From Deferrisoma camini S3R1 (lineage in GTDB: Bacteria > Desulfobacterota > Deferrisomatia > Deferrisomatales > Deferrisomataceae): a stretch of 64,000 nt of DNA. A model generated the notes under the pieces. It saw only the letters and a list, made by a program, of their open reading frames with translations. It did not search any database and had not been told where the DNA came from. Numbering within the stretch: the first letter of the stretch is position 1; each line of letters starts with the position of its first letter. Made by a program: the position numbers and the translations under genes. The DNA is taken from the NCBI RefSeq assembly GCF_000526155.1, contig NZ_JAFN01000001.1, positions 748,501 to 812,500 on the forward strand, written 5' to 3'. Of the stretch, positions 57,584-64,000 are shown piece by piece.

Positions 57584-58665
57584 GGCCCTCCCGGCTCGTG
57601 CCCTGGATCGTGGCGGGCCTGCTGGCCGCCTGCGCCGGCCCGCGGCCCGCGCCGACCCCCGCGCCGACGGAACAAGCCCCGGCCCTGGGGGAGGCCGCGG
57701 CCCGGCTGGGCCCCGCCCAGTGGGCGGCCCGGGCCCGGGCCGCGCTCGAGCGGGGCGAGTACGGGAGGGCCATCGAGGCCGCCCAAAGGGCCCGGACCCT
57801 GGACCCGGACCTGGCCGAGGCCTGGCGGCTGGAGGCCCGGGCCCGGGAGGCCACCGGCGACCTGGCCGGAGCCCGGGAGGCCTGGGCCGGGGTGGTGGAC
57901 CGGCTCCCCGGGGATGCCGGGGCCGTGGAGGCCTACGCCCGGCTCTCGGCCCGGCTGGGTCGCGAGGCGGAGAGCTGGCAGGGCCTGGCCGACCGGGGGG
58001 CCGTGGCCGCGGGGTGGGCCGGGTGGCTGGCCCTGCGGGCGGGGCGGGTGGACGAGGCGTCCCGGCTGCTGGAGACGGCGGTGGGGGCCGAGGAAGGGGA
58101 TCGGTGGTGGGTGCCCTTGGGCCGGGCCCGGCTCCTGCGGGGGGACCTGGCCGGGGCGGCCGAGGCCGCGCAGGCGGCCGTGGAACGGTGGCCCCGGGAT
58201 CCGGAGGCGTGGGGCCTGCGGGGGGACGTGGCCAGGGAGCAGGGGCTCGGCGCCGAGGCCCGCTCGGCGTACGAGGAGGCGCTTCGCCTGGATCCGGGGC
58301 GGTACGCGGCCCGGGTGAACCTGGCCGTGGTGCTCCTGGGCCAGGGGGAGGCGGCCGAGGCCGAGGCCGTGCTCCGGGAGGCGATCGAGAAGGAGCCCGA
58401 ACGGCCCGAGGCCTGGAACGACCTGGGCCTGGCCCTTCGGTCCCAGGGCAGGTATGCGGAGGCGGCCGAGGCGTACCGAAAGGCCCTGGAGGTCCGGCCC
58501 GGCTACCTGCCGGCCCTCAAGAACCTGGGCATCTGCTACGAGAAGTACCTGGGGCGGCTGGCCGACGCGATCCAGGTGTACGACCGGTACCTGGAGCTGT
58601 CCCCGGACGACCGGGACGTGGCCCGGTGGCGCAAGGCGGCAAAACGAAGGGCAGGGGAGAGATGA
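57580..58665 (+). CDS. TPR lipoprotein, GltE/AglT-like
   Basis: 361 residues. Lipobox in GLLAACAG (Cys at about residue 19), a Pro/Ala-rich linker, then TPR units through the rest (LERGEYGRAIEAAQRARTLD, AYEEALRLDPGRYAARVNLA, AWNDLGLALRSQGRYAEAAE, AIQVYDRYLELSPDD). Outer-membrane-anchored periplasmic protein. In myxobacteria, AglT/GltE is a TPR lipoprotein of this size encoded with the gliding apparatus. Coupled by ATGA overlaps on both sides. Confidence 0.82.
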   Translation: MRPSRLVPWIVAGLLAACAGPRPAPTPAPTEQAPALGEAAARLGPAQWAARARAALERGEYGRAIEAAQRARTLDPDLAEAWRLEARAREATGDLAGAREAWAGVVDRLPGDAGAVEAYARLSARLGREAESWQGLADRGAVAAGWAGWLALRAGRVDEASRLLETAVGAEEGDRWWVPLGRARLLRGDLAGAAEAAQAAVERWPRDPEAWGLRGDVAREQGLGAEARSAYEEALRLDPGRYAARVNLAVVLLGQGEAAEAEAVLREAIEKEPERPEAWNDLGLALRSQGRYAEAAEAYRKALEVRPGYLPALKNLGICYEKYLGRLADAIQVYDRYLELSPDDRDVARWRKAAKRRAGER

Positions 58666-59237
58666 AGGGTTCGGGGACGCCCGGTGCGAATCGGGGGGGA
58701 ACGTGTGGATGTGCTGGGGCCGCGCCGCGGCGGGCCGGTCGGCGTGGGTCGCAGGTCGCTGGTAGCAGGTGGTGGGAAAGGCCGTCCATTGCAGGCCGGA
58801 GCGCGCTGGTCGTTGGGTCTTCCGAACGAACGACCAACGACAAACGACCTGCGGCAGTTGCTACCACGAACTACCTGCGATCTACGACCTACGGCCGTTC
58901 AACCATTCACGATTCACGATTCACGATTCACGTAAGTTGGCCCATTCCCGATTCCCGATTTACGATTCACGACCTCCGGCCATTCCTCGCGCTTCTCGTC
59001 GCCCTGGCGCTCTTGGGTGTTGGAGGGGCCGTGCCGGCGGCGGAACGGCCGAAGCCGCCGGCCGAGATCCGGATGAAAGAGGTCGAGATCCGGGGCGAGG
59101 TGGAGCGGCCCGGGGTGTTCTACGTGATCCCCCGACGGCCCACCCCCCTGGACCTGGGCCCCCGCACCCGGGACTTCCGGCCCGAGATCCTGGAGCCCTT
59201 GCTCCCGCAGGGGGAGGCTGGGAGGCGAGGCGGCTAG
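58662..59237 (+). CDS. Small secreted protein of the Glt-like operon, N-terminus invaded by repeats
   Basis: 191 residues in one open frame from ATG 58662, which overlaps the upstream stop. The recognisable protein is the last third: a signal-like segment FLALLVALALLGVGGAVPAA (about residues 107-126) and then a compact conserved-looking domain (PPAEIRMKEVEIRGEVERPG, VFYVIPRRPTPLDLGP). Between the start and the signal segment, bases about 58741-58980 are repeat arrays, translated as TTNDKRP-, DSRFTIH- and DLRP-like heptads. The last residues (GEAGRRGG) and the stop come from a GGAGGCGA/GGCGGCTA repeat. If the native signal peptide now starts about 105 residues in, export may be lost unless a downstream start is used. 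Confidence 0.65.
   Translation: MKGSGTPGANRGGTCGCAGAAPRRAGRRGSQVAGSRWWERPSIAGRSALVVGSSERTTNDKRPAAVATTNYLRSTTYGRSTIHDSRFTIHVSWPIPDSRFTIHDLRPFLALLVALALLGVGGAVPAAERPKPPAEIRMKEVEIRGEVERPGVFYVIPRRPTPLDLGPRTRDFRPEILEPLLPQGEAGRRGG
58741..58980. repeat. 7-bp composite array inside the small secreted-protein gene
   Basis: In order: GGTCGCAGGTCGCTGG units, GGTCGTTGGG and its opposed CGACCAACGACAAACGACC, CTACCTGCGATCTACGACC, three GATTCAC units (58906-58932), a GATTCCC/GATTTAC/GATTCAC run, ending ACGACCTCCGGCC. All in the stop-free orientation relative to the host gene. Confidence 0.88.
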
Positions 59238-59318
59238 GCGGCTGGGCGGCTCGTCCCAACGATTCACGATTTACGATTCACGATTCACGGCAGTTTACGA
59301 TTCACGGCAGTTCACACG
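59212..59318. repeat. Composite array between the small secreted protein and tolQ
   Basis: GGAGGCTGGGAGGCGAGGCG 8-bp-like units at the gene end, then CGTCCCAACGATTCAC, GATTTAC/GATTCAC units, and two GGCAGTTTAC/GGCAGTTCAC ends. A break of 24 bases follows to the TolQ start. Confidence 0.88.
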
Positions 59319-59341
59319 ACCGATCATCCGGAGGTACGCGC

Positions 59342-59977
59342 ATGTGGGAAGGTTTGGCCAGGGCGTTTCAGGAGGGAGGGGTGTTCATGTACGCCATCAC
59401 CGGCGCCCTGGGGTTCGGGGTGGCGGTGATCCTGGAGCGCCTGTACTGGCTTCTGGTGCGGTTCAATGTGGACGGCCGGAAGTTCTACGGCGAGCTGAGA
59501 CGCCTGATCGAGGCCGGAGATCTGGAGGCGGCCCGCGACCTGTGCGGGGACGCGCCCCTGCCCCGGATCCTGCGGGCCGGCATCGAGGCCGCCCTCGGCG
59601 CCGGGGGAACGGAGCGGGCGGTGCAGAACGCCGTGGACGAGGAGGCCCTGGCCGTGATCCCCAAGATCGAGAAGCGGATCCACTACCTGTCGATGATCGC
59701 GAACGTGGCAACCCTTCTGGGGCTCCTGGGCACGATCCTGGGCCTGATGCAGGCGTTCCAGGCCGTGGCCGGGGCCGACCCCTCCCAGAAGGCGGCCATG
59801 CTGGCCCGGGGCATCTCCATGGCGATGAACACCACGGCCTACGGCCTGCTGGTGGCGATCCCGTGCATGGTGTTCTACGCGTTCCTCCAGTCGAAGGCGG
59901 CGAAGATCGTGGACGAGATCGACGAGTACTCGGTGAAGCTGATCAACCTGCTGACCACCTCCCGGAGGGAGGGGTAG
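59342..59977 (+). CDS. TolQ/ExbB/MotA-type proton channel protein (AglR-like)
   Basis: 211 residues. TM1 about residues 14-36 (MYAITGALGFGVAVILERLYWL), a cytoplasmic loop, then TM2 and TM3 about 118-180 (SMIANVATLLGLLGTILGLM, GISMAMNTTAYGLLVAIPCM). The LLGLLGTILGLMQAF and NTTAYGLLVAIP motifs are those of the TolQ/ExbB family. It forms the inner-membrane stator with the two TolR proteins that follow. ATG 59342 with GGAGG upstream. Confidence 0.93.
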   Translation: MWEGLARAFQEGGVFMYAITGALGFGVAVILERLYWLLVRFNVDGRKFYGELRRLIEAGDLEAARDLCGDAPLPRILRAGIEAALGAGGTERAVQNAVDEEALAVIPKIEKRIHYLSMIANVATLLGLLGTILGLMQAFQAVAGADPSQKAAMLARGISMAMNTTAYGLLVAIPCMVFYAFLQSKAAKIVDEIDEYSVKLINLLTTSRREG

Positions 59978-59980
59978 CGG

Positions 59981-60469
59981 ATGCCCGGCCTGCGGCCCAG
60001 CAAGCGGCGCCACCGGGTGCACGCGGACGTGGAGCTCAAGCTGATCCCGGTGATGAGCCTGCTCGTGGTGCTCGTGCCCATGCTGCTCCAGACCGCGGTG
60101 TTCCAGAAGGTGGCCGCCATCTCCATGAGCCTGCCCAGCGCCGACGAGGTCCGGTACCTGGAGGAGCCGACCCCCGAGGAGCTGGCCCGGTCGGTCACGG
60201 TGGCCATGACCGACGAGGGGTTCGTGGTGGCGTCGGGGGACGAGACGCTGGAGCGGGTGCCCCTGACGGCCGAGGGGGGGTACGACTTCGAGGCCCTGGC
60301 CGCGGCCCTGGCCCGGGTGAAGAGGTCGTTCCCCGGCCAGGAGGCCCTGGTGCTGCTGGTGGAGGACGCGGTGCGCTACGAGGACGTCGTGCACGCCATG
60401 GACCGGGCCCGGCCCCACTTCCCCGACGTGTCCCTGGCCGACCGGGTCCAGGCCCCGGTCGAGGAGTGA
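59981..60469 (+). CDS. TolR/ExbD-type protein, first copy
   Basis: 162 residues. One TM helix near the N-terminus (about residues 22-41: LKLIPVMSLLVVLVPMLLQT), then a periplasmic ExbD/TolR domain (FVVASGDETLERVPL, LVLLVEDAVRYEDVVHAMDR). The usual TolR Asp in the TM helix is replaced: the segment reads VELKLIPVMSLLVVL with no Asp, so the proton-carrying residue is probably on the second copy. ATG 59981, three bases after the tolQ stop. Confidence 0.88.
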   Translation: MPGLRPSKRRHRVHADVELKLIPVMSLLVVLVPMLLQTAVFQKVAAISMSLPSADEVRYLEEPTPEELARSVTVAMTDEGFVVASGDETLERVPLTAEGGYDFEALAAALARVKRSFPGQEALVLLVEDAVRYEDVVHAMDRARPHFPDVSLADRVQAPVEE

Positions 60470-60472
60470 GCC

Positions 60473-60973
60473 GTGCCGTTCTCGCCCACCAAGCGCAAGA
60501 AGCACTTCCGGCGCAGGCCCCGGGAGATGACCCTGCAGATCACGTCGATGATCGACGTGTTCACGATCCTGTTGGTGTTCCTCCTGAAGAGCTACTCCAC
60601 CGAGGGCCACCTGATCAACATCGCCGAAGCGATCCGGCTGCCCACCTCCACGGCCACCCTCGAGGTGGCCCGGGCCGTGAGCGTGGGGTTCAACGACCGG
60701 GCCCTGTACCTGGACGGCGAGCTGCTGGTGGAGGACGTGACGCCCTATCTGGCCTCGGACGACATGGCGATCCCCCCGCTGCTGCGGGCCCTGGAGGAGC
60801 GGGCCGCGAGGGTCAAGGAGGTCGCGGCGAAGAACCCGTCGGTGGTGTTCACCGGTGAGATCGTGCTCCAGGGCGACCGGGAGATCCCGTTCCGGCTGCT
60901 CAAGAAGGTCATCTACACCGCGGGCCAGGCCGGGTACGTGAACCAGTCGCTGGCCGTGTTTCAGGAGGAGTAG
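60473..60973 (+). CDS. TolR/ExbD-type protein, second copy (AglS-like)
   Basis: 166 residues. The TM helix TLQITSMIDVFTILLVFLLK (about residues 20-39) keeps the conserved Asp (SMIDVFTILLVFLL), the proton-accepting residue of TolR/ExbD. Periplasmic domain follows (VSVGFNDRALYLDGELLVED, PSVVFTGEIVLQGDREIPFR). With one TolQ and two TolR proteins, the order and number equal the AglRQS stator of myxobacterial gliding. GTG 60473. Confidence 0.92.
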   Translation: MPFSPTKRKKHFRRRPREMTLQITSMIDVFTILLVFLLKSYSTEGHLINIAEAIRLPTSTATLEVARAVSVGFNDRALYLDGELLVEDVTPYLASDDMAIPPLLRALEERAARVKEVAAKNPSVVFTGEIVLQGDREIPFRLLKKVIYTAGQAGYVNQSLAVFQEE

Positions 60974-62479
60974 ATGGGGCTGGCCAAGCCGAAGCCGGGT
61001 GCCCCCGCCGCCCGTCGGGTGCTGTGGGTGCGGTTCTGGCGGGGCGACCGCCGGGTGGGGCAGGTGGTCGCCCCCACCGGCCGGGTCCGGTGGGGGCCCA
61101 GCGTGGGGATCGAGTTCGCATACCCCGTGCCGGGGGTGGACCGTTGGGAAGACCTGTTCCTGCCGGGCCCGCGGCTGGTGGTACGGCCCGGCATGACCGG
61201 CGAGATCCGTACGGGCCGGTCGGTGCTGGCCGTGGAGGACCTGGAGGCCCTGGGGCTCCTGCAGGGGGGGCGCCGCCGCCGGTGGTTCGGCCTGACCCCG
61301 GCCATGGAGGGCACGGTGGAGGCCCGGGGCCTCCGCATCGAGTTCTCGTTCGGGCCTCCGCCCCTGCTGGAGCCGGTGGTCCGGTTGGGCGGGGTGCCCC
61401 GCCGGTTCCGCCGCGGGCTGCTGAGCCGGGAGGAGTGGCCGTTCGCCCTGTTCTCGTGGGCCCTGTACGGCGTGCTGGCCCTCCTGTGCCTGCGCCTGGG
61501 CACGGTGCCCGTGCCCCCCGCCCCCAAGCCCGAGGCGGTGAGCCGGCGGTTCGCGAAGCTGATCTACGAGGCCCCCCAGGAACGCACCCGGATCCAGCAG
61601 GAGCTCCTGGCCCAACGCCGGGCCGAGGAGGCCCGGAGGGCGCCCGCGACCGAGGCGAAGAAGGAGCCCGCCGAACCCGCGCCCCAGCCCAAGCCGGAGC
61701 CGGAACGCGAGCCGAAACCGCAACCCGAGCCCGAGCCCCGGGCGCAAGCCCCGGCCGAGGAGGCGCCCCAGCAGACTCCGCCGGCCCCCGCGGCCGGGCC
61801 CCCGGCCGGGGAGAAGCCGGCCGGCCCGGCGGAGCGGCCCGCCGGACCCAGCCGCGAGCAGATCCGCAAGAGGGTGGCCAACAAGGGCCTCCTGGGGCTT
61901 CTGAGTGGCCGGGGCCGGGCCTCGGTGTCCCGCCGCCGGGCCTCGGTGCTCCAGGGCGGCGGAGCGGCCGCGGACCTGGACCGGGTGCTGGAGAAGGTCC
62001 AGGGGCTCGAGGCCACCCCGCCCGCGGGGGGCGGCGGGGGCGGGGGCTCGGGCGGGCCCGCGGTGGCCACCGGGGTGGACGAGGCCGCGAGCCGGGTGGC
62101 GGCGGCCCCGGAACCGGTGGAGCTGGAGGGCCCGGCCGAGGAGGCCGTGGAGGCGCCCCAGGAGGAGGGGTGGGACGAGGTCACGATGCGCGAGGTGCTG
62201 GCCGAGCTCCACCGGGCCGTGGGCGCCTACCTGGGTGGGCTGCGGTACCTGTACAACCGGGCCCTGCGCCGCAACCCCGACCTGGAGGGCAAGTTCACGG
62301 TGCGCATGACCGTGGGGCCGGACGGCAGGATCCAGGCCCTGGAGGTGGTGGAATCCACCCTGGGGGATCCCGAGCTGGAGAAGGCCCTGCTCGCCCGGAT
62401 CCGCCGTTGGACCCTTCCGGCCGTGGCGGACCGTCCGGTCACGGTCACCTATCCGTTCGTGTTCTTCCCGAGCATGTGA
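60974..62479 (+). CDS. TonB-like protein with AgmX/PglI-type C-terminal domain (GltG/GltJ-like)
   Basis: 501 residues. N-terminal beta-rich cytoplasmic domain (residues about 1-150), one TM helix (about 158-178, FALFSWALYGVLALLCLRLG), a long Pro/Glu/Lys-rich periplasmic linker (PKPEPEREPKPQPEPEPRAQ near 235-255), a Gly-rich stretch, and a C-terminal TonB-type domain (YLYNRALRRNPDLEGKFTVR, IQALEVVESTLGDPELEKAL). The last part is the AgmX/PglI C-terminal domain of gliding/Glt systems. It should connect the TolQR stator in the inner membrane to outer-membrane lipoproteins. ATG directly follows the previous stop. Confidence 0.88.
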   Translation: MGLAKPKPGAPAARRVLWVRFWRGDRRVGQVVAPTGRVRWGPSVGIEFAYPVPGVDRWEDLFLPGPRLVVRPGMTGEIRTGRSVLAVEDLEALGLLQGGRRRRWFGLTPAMEGTVEARGLRIEFSFGPPPLLEPVVRLGGVPRRFRRGLLSREEWPFALFSWALYGVLALLCLRLGTVPVPPAPKPEAVSRRFAKLIYEAPQERTRIQQELLAQRRAEEARRAPATEAKKEPAEPAPQPKPEPEREPKPQPEPEPRAQAPAEEAPQQTPPAPAAGPPAGEKPAGPAERPAGPSREQIRKRVANKGLLGLLSGRGRASVSRRRASVLQGGGAAADLDRVLEKVQGLEATPPAGGGGGGGSGGPAVATGVDEAASRVAAAPEPVELEGPAEEAVEAPQEEGWDEVTMREVLAELHRAVGAYLGGLRYLYNRALRRNPDLEGKFTVRMTVGPDGRIQALEVVESTLGDPELEKALLARIRRWTLPAVADRPVTVTYPFVFFPSM

Positions 62480-62481
62480 CC

Positions 62482-63435
62482 ATGGGGAGCCGAGCCTGCG
62501 CCGTGGCCGTCGCGGCCGTCCTGACGCTCGCCGGGCCGGGGACCCGAGCCCAGGTCCAGGGGGCTGCTGCCGCGGCCGCCCGGGTCGAGGCCGTGGCCCA
62601 AGACCCGGCGGCGCTGGCCGACCTGATGGGGGACGGCACCCTCGCGCCCGCGGCGCGGGCCCGGGCGCTGCTGGCCCTGGGCCGGCTGTGGTCGGGGCCG
62701 CTGGAGTCCGAGGCCCGGCTCCTGCTGGCCCGGAGCCTGGAGGATCCGTCGCCCCGGGTGCGCCGGGCGGCCGTGCGGGTGGTGGGGGAGCTGGGGGAAC
62801 GGCCCCTGGAGCGGACCGTTCTGAAACGCGCGGCCGAGGACCCCGACCCCGGGGTCCGGCGCGAGGCCCTGGCCGCGGTGGAACGCTGGACCCGCCCCAC
62901 CCACCTGTACTACCTGGAGGCCGCGCTCGGCTTCGGGGACCCGGGCGTACGCGCCCAGGCCCTGCGGAACCTGGGCCGTTTGGGGGTCAGGGACCTGCGG
63001 CCCGAGCTGGTGGCCGCGGTGCGGACCGCCCTGCGCCGGGGCTCCCCGGCGGAGCGGGCGGCCGCCCTGGGGGCGCTGAGGGCCTGGGACCGGCTGGGGG
63101 ACGAGGATCTGGCCGACCTGCTGCAGGACCCCGGCGCCCCGGAGTTCCTGGTGCTGCAGGCCCTGGAGGCGGCGCGGGGCCGGGAGGGGGTGGCGGATGC
63201 CGTGGCCGACCTGCTGGCCCGGTCCAAGGGGCTTCGCACGGCCTGGGCCGCGTTCACCTGGCTGCGGCAGGAGGCGCCGGGCCACGACCGGGTGGCCCCG
63301 GCCGTGGCCCGGATCGTGGACGGCGAGACCCGCCGGAACCGGGCCCTGCTCGAGATGGCCGCCTACCTCAAGGGCGAGGGGTACCGCGTGGAACAGACCC
63401 CCTCGGGCTGGCGGGTGCTGGGGAAGGGGCCGTGA
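62482..63435 (+). CDS. Secreted HEAT-repeat protein
   Basis: 317 residues. Signal peptide (CAVAVAAVLTLAGPGTRA), then HEAT-like helical repeats (LEDPSPRVRRAAVRVVGELG, AAEDPDPGVRREALAAVERW, ALGFGDPGVRAQALRNLGRL). ATG 62482, three bases after the preceding stop, so it is in the same operon. Probably a periplasmic scaffold. Its stop is 6 bases from the end of the convergent HEAT gene; no terminator hairpin is obvious. Confidence 0.8.
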   Translation: MGSRACAVAVAAVLTLAGPGTRAQVQGAAAAAARVEAVAQDPAALADLMGDGTLAPAARARALLALGRLWSGPLESEARLLLARSLEDPSPRVRRAAVRVVGELGERPLERTVLKRAAEDPDPGVRREALAAVERWTRPTHLYYLEAALGFGDPGVRAQALRNLGRLGVRDLRPELVAAVRTALRRGSPAERAAALGALRAWDRLGDEDLADLLQDPGAPEFLVLQALEAARGREGVADAVADLLARSKGLRTAWAAFTWLRQEAPGHDRVAPAVARIVDGETRRNRALLEMAAYLKGEGYRVEQTPSGWRVLGKGP

Positions 63436-63441
63436 GGGCCC

Positions 63442-64000
63442 CTAGCCCACGAACTGCTTGGCCTTGGCGGCCTCGGCCCGGACCACGTAGGCCACGTCCC
63501 AGTTCTCGGCGTCGTCCTCGCCGAGGATCCGGGCCAGCATGGAGGCGAGCTGCTCCTTCTGCTCGGGCTCCAGGTAGCCGAACCGGGCCATCTTCCCCAG
63601 GCTCCGCACCGCCTTGCTGCGCACCCCGGCGTACCGGTCCGACAGCCGGGCCATGAGCCGGTCGAACATCTCCTTGCGCAGCGTCTGGTCCACCCGGTCG
63701 GGCTTCACGTACTCGCAGATCTTGCCCACCGCCCGAGACGCGGTGTCGCGAACCTCGGGGTTGGGGTCCTCCATGGCCTCGAACAGCACGGGCAGGGCCC
63801 GCACCACCTCGGGGTCCCGGATCTTGCCGAAGGCGTACAGCAGGAACACCCGGTCGTCGTCCCGCTCGGCCGTGCGGTAGGCCTGGAGCAGCGGGTCCAC
63901 GGCCGCGTACCCCATGCGGCCCAGCACGGCCGCCAGGTGGAAGTGGGTCTTCAGGTCGGACTCGGCCAGCATCTCCAGGAGCACCGGGATGATCCGGGTG
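63442..64000 (-). CDS. HEAT-repeat protein, C-terminal part (runs off right edge)
   Basis: At least 185 residues; the 5' end lies beyond base 64000, as the frame stays open to the edge (TRIIPVLLEMLAESDLKT). HEAT/armadillo-type helices: FHLAAVLGRMGYAAVDPLLQ, VFLLYAFGKIRDPEVVRALP, DPNPEVRDTASRAVGKICEY, DRYAGVRSKAVRSLGKMARF. No signal sequence is visible because the start is missing. Convergent with the preceding operon. The stop is TAG at 63444-63442. Confidence 0.85.
   Translation of the reverse strand, partial: TRIIPVLLEMLAESDLKTHFHLAAVLGRMGYAAVDPLLQAYRTAERDDDRVFLLYAFGKIRDPEVVRALPVLFEAMEDPNPEVRDTASRAVGKICEYVKPDRVDQTLRKEMFDRLMARLSDRYAGVRSKAVRSLGKMARFGYLEPEQKEQLASMLARILGEDDAENWDVAYVVRAEAAKAKQFVG

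Overview
The window reads as chromosomal DNA of a very GC-rich Gram-negative bacterium. The tolQ/tolR-type envelope operon, the exosortase-A-associated polysaccharide genes and the biotin synthase at the left edge point to a deltaproteobacterial/Desulfobacterota-like organism. That assignment is inferred from gene content and style; there is no rRNA or tRNA in the window to settle it.

Layout. (1) 1-286, minus strand: the start of bioB, running off the left edge. (2) 845-36.7 kb: a long, almost entirely plus-strand exopolysaccharide locus of the XrtA/PEP-CTERM-associated type. It holds a TIGR03790-like secreted protein, a TIGR03087-like sugar transferase, a FemAB-like protein, an asparagine-synthase-like protein, a further glycosyltransferase, a Wzz-like chain-length protein, an ACP + acyl-CoA ligase + PLP decarboxylase trio, an AAC(3)-like acetyltransferase, an MBOAT/SGNH O-acetylation pair, a TPR protein, a flippase, several more glycosyltransferases, an alpha/alpha-toroid enzyme, an acyltransferase-3, an O-antigen-ligase-like polymerase/ligase, a methyltransferase, a kinase-like protein and a secreted protein. 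An IS4 element sits inside it. Together these genes could activate and transfer sugars, modify them (acetyl, methyl, amido groups), flip the repeat unit, polymerise it and control its length. No exosortase gene lies in the window. (3) 36.7-48.8 kb: a mosaic accessory island with two near-identical FitA/VapC-type toxin-antitoxin operons (one split by an IS21 element), an IS200/IS605 element, a polysaccharide deacetylase whose 3' end was rewritten by an IS630 element, a 317-bp MITE-like element, two Rpn-type nuclease genes each with an internal translation start, and a PIN/RHH pair. (4) 49.2-51.1 kb: a GAF/PAS histidine kinase and a convergent PilZ protein. (5) 51.2-63.4 kb: a tightly packed operon of secreted proteins, TPR lipoproteins, TolQ, two TolR proteins, an AgmX/PglI-like TonB-type protein and a HEAT protein. 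It resembles the Agl/Glt envelope machine of myxobacterial gliding. A second HEAT-repeat gene enters from the right edge on the minus strand.

The most unusual feature is a family of short-period (7-, 8- and about 9-bp) degenerate tandem arrays placed between and even inside genes across the window. The 7-bp unit GATTCAC is open in all three frames one way (heptapeptide DSRFTIH) and carries a stop in all three frames the other way. Array sequence has supplied the C-terminal residues of about eight proteins, an in-frame insertion in a glycosyltransferase, and about 80 codons ahead of a signal peptide in the Glt-like operon. Cassettes next to the arrays (four-helix-bundle S23/IVP genes, GxxExxY, Rpn, vapBC, PIN/RHH) are repeatedly duplicated or decaying. 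No CRISPR array or RNA gene was recognised.
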